Assembly (NCBI RefSeq): GCF_026248825.1
Contig: NZ_CP110973.1
Span: 4,175,501 to 4,239,500, forward strand
Length of the DNA: 64,000 nt
From: Larkinella insperata
Lineage (GTDB): Bacteria; Bacteroidota; Bacteroidia; Cytophagales; Spirosomataceae
Reading direction: 5' to 3'
The notes under the pieces are model-generated. The model saw only the letters and a program-made list of their open reading frames with translations, ran no database searches and had not been told where the DNA came from. The translations under genes were made by a program, and so were the position numbers. Within the stretch, counting starts at the first letter, position 1, and each line of letters begins with the position of its first letter. Below, piece by piece: positions 33,552 to 40,967 of this stretch.

Positions 33552-34706
33552 GCGCAGGAACAAGTACGTCTTGGGAAGGGCATGAAGCATGGCCAGGAGG
33601 CAGAAGGCAACCAAGGGAAATTTAATCCGCGCCAAGACGGCCCGGTTCGAATCGTCGGTCAGCCCGATCAGGAGGCCAGTCGTGAAAAGAAACGAAGCCG
33701 GGGCCAGCCGCCGGAAACGCAGGTCTTCAATCGACACATCGGTCAGGTAAATAACAACCATCACTGTGACATAAACGGCTCCGGTCAGGAGAAAGAATGC
33801 GGTTGCTCGGTGGAGCGGCTTCACCGTACCAACCTGTTTCAGCGCCCGGATCAGGCGGTAGATCAGGAGCAGAAGCACTACCCCCTGCACCGCAGACACC
33901 ATCAGAATAAACCAGCGAACCGGGGGCGGCAGCGAAGGGTTCTTTAGGTCCCAGTCGCGAAACCACGCCAGCGTTTCCTGCGCAATTCCCTGCAACCCGA
34001 CCGCAATTCGTTGGGCCAGCGGCTCTTCAAGTGGGTAGCCGTGCCCGCCGGAAAACGTGCCGGTCTGGTGGTAATTGTTGGCAAAGTAAGCCAGCATAAC
34101 CACCAGAAGACTGGTCAGCGCGTAGAGTTCGCGCCGGAAGGGTTGTTGCCGAAATCGCTGATACCCCGTCAAGAGAAGCAACTCGATGACGACAAAACCA
34201 CCGATGTACCGGACCAGAAAAAGAAAGCTTCCCCAAAGCACAAGTACCCACCAGGCAACGGCGGGTTTGGCAACGGCGATAACAAACCCCACCAGGCCAA
34301 ACAGAAAAGCCGTTTCCGACCAGGTGTTGGCGTAAAGCTGAAGCAGAGACGGACTGCACAAGGCCAGCGTTATCAGAAAAGCACGGTCTTTAAATTCTCG
34401 CCAGACGAGGAGGAAACAACCGCCCACCGCCAGCAGATTGACGGTTTTGGCCGACCAGTACGGCGAAAGCGAACTAAGCCAGGAGCCTGCCGCAATCAAA
34501 CCCGGATAGCCAATTGGCCAGATCGCGCAGTAACGGTTTTGCCCTTTAAAATGAATTTGGTACGAAAAATCGTTCAGCAGATTCGTTGCCGCCTGCAAGT
34601 AATAATGCGAGTCCGGAGTTAGATAATAGCTGGGCATTGCGGCAATTTTCAGGATAACCAGGGCGCAGATACTCAGGAATAAAAAAAACAGGGCGAACAG
34701 TTTCAT
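33543..34706 (-). CDS. GT-C-like integral membrane protein
   Basis: A 387-residue protein with about nine or ten membrane helices. After the first helix comes YLTPDSHYYLQAATNLLND, an acidic residue in the first outer loop as in GT-C glycosyltransferases (ArnT/PMT type), followed by WPIGYPGLIAAG and SETAFLFGLVGF, also common in that group. The transferred sugar and acceptor are unknown. The frame starts at GTG 34727, but ATG 34706 (MKLFALFFLFLS) begins directly with the first helix. It is convergent with uvsE and overlaps it by 9 bp. Confidence 0.72.
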   Translation of the reverse strand: MKLFALFFLFLSICALVILKIAAMPSYYLTPDSHYYLQAATNLLNDFSYQIHFKGQNRYCAIWPIGYPGLIAAGSWLSSLSPYWSAKTVNLLAVGGCFLLVWREFKDRAFLITLALCSPSLLQLYANTWSETAFLFGLVGFVIAVAKPAVAWWVLVLWGSFLFLVRYIGGFVVIELLLLTGYQRFRQQPFRRELYALTSLLVVMLAYFANNYHQTGTFSGGHGYPLEEPLAQRIAVGLQGIAQETLAWFRDWDLKNPSLPPPVRWFILMVSAVQGVVLLLLIYRLIRALKQVGTVKPLHRATAFFLLTGAVYVTVMVVIYLTDVSIEDLRFRRLAPASFLFTTGLLIGLTDDSNRAVLARIKFPLVAFCLLAMLHALPKTYLFLRLF

Positions 34707-34871
34707 ACGGACACGGAAAAGAACCACACCAATGCAGCGACTTCAAGGACGTAAGTAAAAAATCCGCACTCCGAAGGCCAGCGTCTGAAACGGAAATGGC
34801 AGGTATCGGAGCAATGTTCCGGCTTCCGCAATTCTACATACTATTTGGGTTCAAACGTCGGAGAATATGTT

Positions 34872-34879
34872 TATTTTTG
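34872..34879 (+). promoter_or_regulatory. -7 element TATTTTTG before the helical-bundle sensor gene
   Basis: TATTTTTG matches TAnnTTTG 57 nt before the ATG at 34937. The nearest TTTG upstream (34844) is 24 bases away, more than the usual 19-20, so this is a weak call. Confidence 0.3.
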
Positions 34880-34936
34880 TTCTTCTACAAAAAGGAGAAA
34901 GAAGCTTTCTTTCTGGGTGTCAGCAAGCTATAGTCT

Positions 34937-35620
34937 ATGAAGTGGTCGTTTATTATTCAGCAAAAATTAAAAGCCGCCGTTTTGTTAACCAGCATTATGG
35001 CGCTCGTTGTGTTGTGTTCGTTTCTTTCTAAAAATGCGATAAAACACATCAATACATCGTTCTCATCCATTTATCAGGACCGGCTTATCCCCGCGGTTGA
35101 CATGGTTTATCTAAGCGAAAATCTGTACACCAAACGGCTTTCACTGGAAAAATACCTGCTTTCGGATACGGATTTGACGCTGGCTCAGGTGAGTCAACAG
35201 CTGCAAAAGCAGGACCACGCCATTGATTCATTGCTTAGCGATGTGGAAAAAACGTTTCTGGTGGCCGAAGAGGCCAAGAATCTGCATACGTTTAAAGACC
35301 GGGTAAAAGCCTATACGGTATTGGAAGCCAGGATTCTGCGGTTGAGCCAGACCGGACAGAAAGCCGCCGGGAGCGCCTTGTTCAATGGGCGCGGGGCCGC
35401 CATGTTTCAGGAATCCATCCAGTGTCTGAATGCCTTAACCCGTATTCAATCGACTGTTGGGCGGAGCCTGATGAAAGAATCGCAAAGCGAATCTTCTCAA
35501 TTCAACCTTCTTTCTTCTCTACAGATTGGCGTTGCCATTGTTATTGGTCTGGTGGTGCTGGGGCTGATCTATAACTCGAAAATGGTTAACCACGAAAAGC
35601 AACCTTTTCACCTGAATTAA
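34937..35620 (+). CDS. Membrane protein with MCP-type four-helix-bundle sensor domain only
   Basis: A 227-residue protein with a membrane helix at each end (about 12-30 and 195-215) and a periplasmic helical region between them (IYQDRLIPAVDMVYLSENLYTKRLSLEKYLLS, described in parts), the pattern of the 4HB_MCP ligand-binding domain of chemoreceptors and kinases. No HAMP, methyl-accepting or kinase part follows; it stops 18 residues after the second helix. The frame is intact with no sign of a lost 3' end. It may act as a separate sensor subunit. Confidence 0.78.
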   Translation: MKWSFIIQQKLKAAVLLTSIMALVVLCSFLSKNAIKHINTSFSSIYQDRLIPAVDMVYLSENLYTKRLSLEKYLLSDTDLTLAQVSQQLQKQDHAIDSLLSDVEKTFLVAEEAKNLHTFKDRVKAYTVLEARILRLSQTGQKAAGSALFNGRGAAMFQESIQCLNALTRIQSTVGRSLMKESQSESSQFNLLSSLQIGVAIVIGLVVLGLIYNSKMVNHEKQPFHLN

Positions 35621-35743
35621 GAAGCGCCAGACGCGCCTTGCCGGATCAAACCGCCAAAATGAACCGGATCTTTCAGAAAGATACTTGTCCTACCGTTTTT
35701 CTTTTTTACTTTGGCGCGACGGATCGGGTATCCACTTATTATA

Positions 35744-36646
35744 ATGAATCTTGGTATTGAAATTGGCGGTACGAAACTTCAGGTTGTAACGGGCACGGGC
35801 ACCACCATCCAACAACATTTTCGCTACCCGGTTGACAAGGCGCAGGGCGCTAACGGTATCTTAAGACAAATAGACGAAGCCATTCGGCAGGTTACCGAGC
35901 CATTGGAAACCGTCGGCGTCGGGTTTGGTGGCCCGGTGGATACGCACACCGGTCAGATTGCCACCTCCCACCAGATCGCGGGCTGGTCGGGGCTGAACCT
36001 GACGGCCTGGTTGCGTGAACGGACGGCAGCCGCGCCGGTCCGGGTGGAAAACGACGCCAACGTGGCGGCATTGGGCGAGGCCCTGCACGGGGCCGGGCGC
36101 CAGTTCCGGCAGGTTTTCTACGTCACCCTGGGCAGTGGCGTCGGGGGTGGGATGGTGATTGATGGTAACATCTACCACGGGGTTCCGCCGGGTGAAACCG
36201 AAATTGGCCACATCCGCCTGGACAAATCCGGCAAAACCGTCGAGTCGGTTTGCTCGGGCTGGGCCGTCGATCAGGAAATTCGGCGGGCCATCGCGGATCT
36301 TTCTTCCGATTCCATTCTAAAGCAACTGGTCGGTTCGGCGACGGCGGGGGAGGCCCGGTTTCTACGGGAAGCCTTCGACCGGGGAGACCCCACCGCCGGC
36401 CAGATTTTCGAGCGACTGGCCGACGATCTGGCTTTTGGGCTGTCGCACGTAGTCCATTTGCTGCATCCCGACGTAATTGTGTTGGGGGGTGGGCTTTCGC
36501 TGACCGGCGAACCGTTGCGGGCGGCTGTCGAATCCAACTTGCCGCACTACATCATGGGCGCTTTTCAACCCGGTCCGGCGGTTCGGCTGGCGGAGCTGGG
36601 CGAAAACGCTGTTCCGATTGGGGCGTTGAATCTGTCATCAAAATAA
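35744..36646 (+). CDS. ROK family sugar kinase
   Basis: A 300-residue cytoplasmic kinase, probably for glucose or an amino sugar. The phosphate motif is GIEIGGTKLQ, the sugar-binding and catalytic region is VENDANVAALGEA, and the adenosine/glycine motif is GSGVGGGMVIDGNIY. The usual ROK zinc triplet CxCGxxGC is not intact: after EIGHIRLDK only one cysteine (ESVCSGWAVDQE) remains, so this is a zinc-poor member. The frame opens at TTG 35711, but ATG 35744 (MNLGIEIGGTK) is the normal family start. The SIS isomerase gene follows 59 bp later. Confidence 0.9.
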   Translation: MNLGIEIGGTKLQVVTGTGTTIQQHFRYPVDKAQGANGILRQIDEAIRQVTEPLETVGVGFGGPVDTHTGQIATSHQIAGWSGLNLTAWLRERTAAAPVRVENDANVAALGEALHGAGRQFRQVFYVTLGSGVGGGMVIDGNIYHGVPPGETEIGHIRLDKSGKTVESVCSGWAVDQEIRRAIADLSSDSILKQLVGSATAGEARFLREAFDRGDPTAGQIFERLADDLAFGLSHVVHLLHPDVIVLGGGLSLTGEPLRAAVESNLPHYIMGAFQPGPAVRLAELGENAVPIGALNLSSK

Positions 36647-36705
36647 AAGGGCAGCGTAAGGTTGCCGGGCCGCAATGCCGTTCGTCATTTCCATAATTCA
36701 AGCGT

Positions 36706-37260
36706 ATGCAAACGTATTTTAACCAATACCTCAGCCATCACCAGGCGGCCATTGATTCGATTCCGGTCGATCAGGTGGAACGGATCGTAAACCTACTGAA
36801 AACCTGCTGGGAGGAAGACCGGCAATTGTTTGTGTTTGGCAACGGCGGCAGTGCGGCCAATGCCTCCCATTTTATCACCGATTTAGGCAAGGGCGCTTCC
36901 GATAAGCTCGGCAAGCGGTTTCGCTGCCTGTCGCTGAACGATAATACCGCCTGGCTGACGGCTCTGGGCAATGATTATTCGTACGACGATGTGTTTGCGG
37001 GACAATTGCAAAACTACGCCCAGCCGGGTGATCTGGTCCTGACCATGAGCGTCAGCGGCAGTTCGCCCAATCTGGTCAAAGCCGTTCAGTGGGCCAACGA
37101 CCACGGCCTCACCAGTGTTGCGCTCGTCGGCGGGAAACGCGGGAAACTCGCCGATCTGGCCCATGAAGTCATCGTAATCGATTCCGAACACTACGGCCGC
37201 GTGGAAGATGCGCACATGACGATCTGCCACATGCTGTGTTACGCGTTTATGGAGAATTGA
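36706..37260 (+). CDS. SIS domain phosphosugar isomerase (GmhA-like)
   Basis: A 184-residue single SIS-domain protein. The phosphate-binding parts FGNGGSAANASHFITDLGKG and MSVSGSSPNLVKAVQWAND are those of GmhA-type sedoheptulose-7-phosphate isomerases, the first step of ADP-heptose synthesis for the lipopolysaccharide core. The C-terminus (HYGRVEDAHMTICHMLCYAFME) carries the E/D-x2-H active-site helix. With the ROK kinase upstream, a broader sugar-phosphate role is possible. A 20-bp inverted repeat follows its stop. Confidence 0.88.
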   Translation: MQTYFNQYLSHHQAAIDSIPVDQVERIVNLLKTCWEEDRQLFVFGNGGSAANASHFITDLGKGASDKLGKRFRCLSLNDNTAWLTALGNDYSYDDVFAGQLQNYAQPGDLVLTMSVSGSSPNLVKAVQWANDHGLTSVALVGGKRGKLADLAHEVIVIDSEHYGRVEDAHMTICHMLCYAFMEN

Positions 37261-37269
37261 AAAGGGGTG

Positions 37270-37333
37270 TTTCGCAGAGTTTAGCGGAGAAGTCCGAGGG
37301 GCGCAGAGAAAAACTCCGCTAAACTCTGCGAAA
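37270..37333. repeat. 20-bp perfect inverted repeat between convergent genes
   Basis: Bases 37270-37289 (beginning TTTCGCAGAGTTTAGC) and 37314-37333 are exact reverse complements over 20 bp with a 24-nt loop. They lie between the SIS gene and the convergent oxidoreductase gene. There is only a short T/A flank, so it may act as a bidirectional terminator or be a member of a dispersed palindrome family. Confidence 0.8.
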
Positions 37334-37341
37334 TCATGCTT

Positions 37342-38052
37342 TTAACTGTACCGGTCGTTCCGCCAGGGATAGGCCGTGTTCGAGTAGCCCCGCTCTTCCC
37401 AGAAACCCAGCCGATTACCGGCTAAAAATTCAATGCGTTTGATCCATTTGGAGCCTTTCCAGGCGTAAAGTTGGGGGGTGATCATCCGGAGCGGGCCACC
37501 GTGTTCGAGCGGTAGGGGCTGGCCTTCGACGGTATGCACGAGCAGCACGTCCGGCTTGAGGGCCTCTTCCAGCGAGAGGTTGGTAGAATACCCGTCAAAG
37601 CCGTAGCACATGACGTGGGTTGCGGTTTCTTTGGGCATCACCAGCGCTGCCAGATCGGAAAACCGGACGCCCACCCACGATACGTCGAGCTTCGACCAGG
37701 TGGTTACGCAGTGGAAATCACTCATGTCTGCCGTTTGGGGCAGGGCCATAAAATCTCCCCATTTCAGCCGAATGGGGTGTTCTACTTCGCCGTCAATGGC
37801 CAGTTGCCACTTGTCCAGCGGGATATTTGGGTGATGGCCCAGATCCAGAACCGGCCATTTTTTTGTTACCGTCTGGCTTTTAGGTATCTGCGGCATCCCG
37901 TGGCGGTTCGGTGGTCCGGAACCAAGGGGCTTATCGTCAGCCATTGACGGTGTATTTTGCATGGCCTCCTCAAACCGGCGTTTCAGCTTCATACGGGCTT
38001 CTACAATCCGGTCGAGTTTATCAGATTCCGGTGCAATTTCTTCAGGTTCCAT
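37342..38052 (-). CDS. Molybdopterin-dependent sulfite-oxidase-like oxidoreductase
   Basis: A 236-residue cytoplasmic enzyme of the sulfite oxidase/YedY fold. The molybdenum ligand is Cys115 in DFHCVTTWSKLDVSW, and the cofactor pocket includes GFDGYSTNLSLEEAL and GGPLRMITPQLYAWKG. No Tat signal is present, which places it with the short soluble sulfite-oxidase-like subgroup; the substrate is unknown. The frame runs upstream to 38289 into the YfhO gene, but ATG 38052 (MEPEEIAPESDKLD) is the sensible start, just after a terminator for the preceding gene. Confidence 0.87.
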   Translation of the reverse strand: MEPEEIAPESDKLDRIVEARMKLKRRFEEAMQNTPSMADDKPLGSGPPNRHGMPQIPKSQTVTKKWPVLDLGHHPNIPLDKWQLAIDGEVEHPIRLKWGDFMALPQTADMSDFHCVTTWSKLDVSWVGVRFSDLAALVMPKETATHVMCYGFDGYSTNLSLEEALKPDVLLVHTVEGQPLPLEHGGPLRMITPQLYAWKGSKWIKRIEFLAGNRLGFWEERGYSNTAYPWRNDRYS

Positions 38053-38160
38053 GATTTCTTGTTTGAAGTGTAACAGCAAGTAAACCGTTCTGGTTTTATT
38101 GACCAAAAAAGCAGTGAAAAAGCATACGGGGCGGATTGGACATTGGATTGGTACCGCAGA

Positions 38161-38197
38161 AAATAAAAAACCGGGAAGGCCGCTGCTTCCCGGTTTT
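38161..38197 (-). terminator. Terminator after the yfhO-like gene
   Basis: AAAACCGGGAAG (38167-38178) pairs with CTTCCCGGTTTT (38186-38197), 12 perfect pairs around a 7-nt loop, with a T-run on the minus strand (38170-38165). It ends the yfhO-like transcript upstream of the oxidoreductase gene. Confidence 0.9.
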
Positions 38198-38219
38198 GAA
38201 TAACACAAATGGCGTTCGT

Positions 38220-40766
38220 CTAGGCGGTTTTTTTGCGGTTTTCGATGAAAACGGCGGTTCCGATGAACGCGATAATCAATAAGGAACAAACGAGGTCGAC
38301 CACCTTTCCGACCCGGATCGAGACCGGATCAAATTTGAAGACGATGGTGTGTTTGCCCGCCGGAACCCGCATGGCCCGCAGCACGTAATTCGCCCGCAGG
38401 TGCGGCACTTCCTTGCCGTCGATGGTGGCTTTCCACTCGTCGCGGACGTTGTAGTAGATCTCCGAAAAAACCGCCAGCTGCTCACTGGTAGCGTTGCTTT
38501 CGTACGTCAGTTCGTTGGGCTTGTAGCTGATCAGGCGAATGGAATTAGCCGCCGAATCCGGCTGAATTTTCAGGCCGTTCAACTGTTCGGCAAACCGCTG
38601 ATCGACCACGGCATTTCGGCGGGTATCCAGCGTATCGAGGGCCTGCATTTCGGCGTTTGCGTTTGGCACCAGCCGGTAATTCTGAACAAACCAGGCATTC
38701 CCCAGTGCACCCGGATTCGGCACGGCCACCGGAGGCCCCGGCGCCTGTTGCTGTTCGGGGTTTGCCGCCTGCGACTGCGTAATAAAATACTTGGTGTTGA
38801 GCATGTTGATGACGTTGTACGCATTCGGAGCGTTTGGCGACTCCCGCAAATTCCGGTAAAGCTGGAAATCGGCCAGCTCCTGATACCGGCGCATTTTGGC
38901 GGCATGGTATCCGCCAAGAGACTTGTGGAAGTAAGAGGCTTTGGCGTCGCTCATGAAAGACGTCGTTACATCCAGCACCCGGTAATCCAGCGACTTGTCG
39001 GCCAGAATCTGCTCGTCGGCGGGCGTCGGAGAAACCGTCTCCTGAATGGCCTGTTTGTTAACAAAATCGTCGTTGTTGAAATACCGTTTATCCACGCCGA
39101 ACAAATCAAAGATCACCAGCGCCAGCAGAACCGGGTAGAACACCACCGGCTTGATCCGGTTTCGAACCAGCAGCCAGATCAAGCCACCCACCAGCAAAAT
39201 CAGGATAGCCGACCGGAACGCATCCGAACGAAGCATACTGATGCGGTCGTCGATGATGGCCGCCATCACCTGTTCGGCGAGGTTTTTATTTTGCAAACCT
39301 TGTTCCAGATTGCTCACCGCCATATCATCCATTGGTCCCCGGAAATCCTGGAAAACCGTCGGAAGAAGTGCTATGAGCAACGACAGGCCAGCGGTAAGCG
39401 CCAGACCAATCATCAGAGGACGATTTAGCTGCTCAGCGGTTAGTTTTTTATCGCTAATCTGCTTAACAGCCACAATGCCAAGCAAAACAAGGGTCAGTTG
39501 AGCCAGATTAAGCGTCATCGTCACCGCCCGGAATTTGTTGAAGCCCGGAAAATAGTCGAAGAACGTGTAGTTGAGCGCCGGAAAGTTCTTCCCCCACGCC
39601 CAGCCAATGTACAGGAGGGTAATGCCCAGTGCCCACCATTTCAGGCGTCCGGGAACGATGAGCAGGCCGAGTACAAATAGAAAAATGACAATAGCGCCCG
39701 CATAAGCCGGTCCACTCTGGCTGTACAAGTTTCCGTGATACAGGTAAAAAATCTGTTGCACAAACTGCTGGGCCATCGTTGGATCGACACCAATGCCGAC
39801 CATCTTTTTATAGGTCTCGGAACTGGTGGTCAATGATCCCACTGAAGGACCGCCCGCGTAGTTTGGAATCAGCAGCGTAAACGTTTCACCAATGCCGTAG
39901 CTGTACTGAAAAGCGTAGTCTTTCCCCAAACCGTCTTCGGGGGTGGTGGTCGGCGGGGCCTGTTGTGCGCCGGGTTCGGCTTTGGGCTTGATGGTTAGTT
40001 CGGATTTGCCGCGGGTTGAAACCGTTACGTAATCGGCGGCATTCCAGAGCCGGGTGGTGTGGGTTCCGACGGCCAGCACGGCGGCAACGGCCAGGGCCGA
40101 CAAGGCCAGCAACAACTGACGGACGCGGCCTTCCCGAAGGGCGGCAACGCTTTCAATCAAAACGTAAACGAGAATACCAAAGGCCAGGTAGTACGTAATC
40201 TGGACGTGGTTGGCGTAGAGTTCGAGTCCTAAAAACAGGGCCGTCAGGGCCGCTCCGGCCAGGTAACGACCGCGCAGGGCGATCATGACTCCGCCCAGAA
40301 TGCCCGGGGCGTAGGCCAGTGCCAGAATTTTGGAAACGTGACCGGCTTCCAGACTAAGCAGATCGTAGGACATGAACGCGTAGGCCACCGCCCCCACCGC
40401 CGACAGCCAGACGTTGGCTCCCAGCGCCAGCATCAGGACGAACCCGCCCACCATCATCAGCCAGATGTAATTGGCCGGGTCGGGCAGCAGCAGGTTGATG
40501 TATTGGCCCAGCTTGTGGGTCAGGCTGGTGGGGTAGTCGCCGGAAATCATGTAAGCGGGCATGCCGCCAAACATGCTGTTGGTCCACCAGGCCCATTCGC
40601 CGGTTTGTTTGTGGTAGTCAACGACTTCGCGCCCGGCGGCAATGGACTGAATGATGTCGTGCTGGTTCAATCGTTTGCCTTTCAGGACGGGCGAGCAATA
40701 CACAACGGCCAATACCGCAAACCCAATGATGGCAAGTAAATGGGGGAGGAAGCGTTTGAAATTCAT
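38220..40766 (-). CDS. YfhO family integral membrane protein
   Basis: An 848-residue membrane protein with about a dozen helices and a large C-terminal extracytoplasmic part. It begins MNFKRFLPHLLAIIGFAVLAVVYCSP, then LNQHDIIQSIAAGREV with the acidic loop residue, and later MFGGMPAYMISGDYP, typical YfhO/GT-C features. The soluble part (about 560-810) includes DYRVLDVTTSFMSDAKASYFHKSLGGYHAAKMRRYQEL and KFDPVSIRVGKVVDL. YfhO proteins help glycosylate cell-surface polymers in Gram-positives; here the substrate is open. The frame extends to TTG 40805, but ATG 40766 starts directly with the first helix. Confidence 0.9.
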   Translation of the reverse strand: MNFKRFLPHLLAIIGFAVLAVVYCSPVLKGKRLNQHDIIQSIAAGREVVDYHKQTGEWAWWTNSMFGGMPAYMISGDYPTSLTHKLGQYINLLLPDPANYIWLMMVGGFVLMLALGANVWLSAVGAVAYAFMSYDLLSLEAGHVSKILALAYAPGILGGVMIALRGRYLAGAALTALFLGLELYANHVQITYYLAFGILVYVLIESVAALREGRVRQLLLALSALAVAAVLAVGTHTTRLWNAADYVTVSTRGKSELTIKPKAEPGAQQAPPTTTPEDGLGKDYAFQYSYGIGETFTLLIPNYAGGPSVGSLTTSSETYKKMVGIGVDPTMAQQFVQQIFYLYHGNLYSQSGPAYAGAIVIFLFVLGLLIVPGRLKWWALGITLLYIGWAWGKNFPALNYTFFDYFPGFNKFRAVTMTLNLAQLTLVLLGIVAVKQISDKKLTAEQLNRPLMIGLALTAGLSLLIALLPTVFQDFRGPMDDMAVSNLEQGLQNKNLAEQVMAAIIDDRISMLRSDAFRSAILILLVGGLIWLLVRNRIKPVVFYPVLLALVIFDLFGVDKRYFNNDDFVNKQAIQETVSPTPADEQILADKSLDYRVLDVTTSFMSDAKASYFHKSLGGYHAAKMRRYQELADFQLYRNLRESPNAPNAYNVINMLNTKYFITQSQAANPEQQQAPGPPVAVPNPGALGNAWFVQNYRLVPNANAEMQALDTLDTRRNAVVDQRFAEQLNGLKIQPDSAANSIRLISYKPNELTYESNATSEQLAVFSEIYYNVRDEWKATIDGKEVPHLRANYVLRAMRVPAGKHTIVFKFDPVSIRVGKVVDLVCSLLIIAFIGTAVFIENRKKTA

Positions 40767-40899
40767 ACTATCGATACGATGCGAAGCTAAAAGCAGCCTG
40801 TTCAATTAACGGGTAAAGAAACGCTTTTTCCGCCAAGGCGAAAACTCCCTCCGTCACTTTTTCCGTCCGTAGCGTCCTGAACCGGACTGCAATGAACGA

Positions 40900-40946
40900 A
40901 AGGATGAACCAGGGTGCCTTGAACGGCAGACTCCCGGTTCATCCTT
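40900..40946. repeat. Hairpin between the mutS2 and yfhO-like genes
   Basis: AAGGATGAACC (40900-40910) pairs perfectly with GGTTCATCCTT (40936-40946); GTGCC/GGCA inside extends the fold. It lies just after the mutS2 stop on the minus strand. No clear T-run follows, so termination there is uncertain. Confidence 0.5.
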
Positions 40947-40967
40947 CCGTTGGCGCGTAAGCTGAGT

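Noticed and set aside
38053..38289. N-terminal extension of the oxidoreductase gene
   Set aside because: Runs through a terminator and into the yfhO-like gene; sequence has no family likeness.
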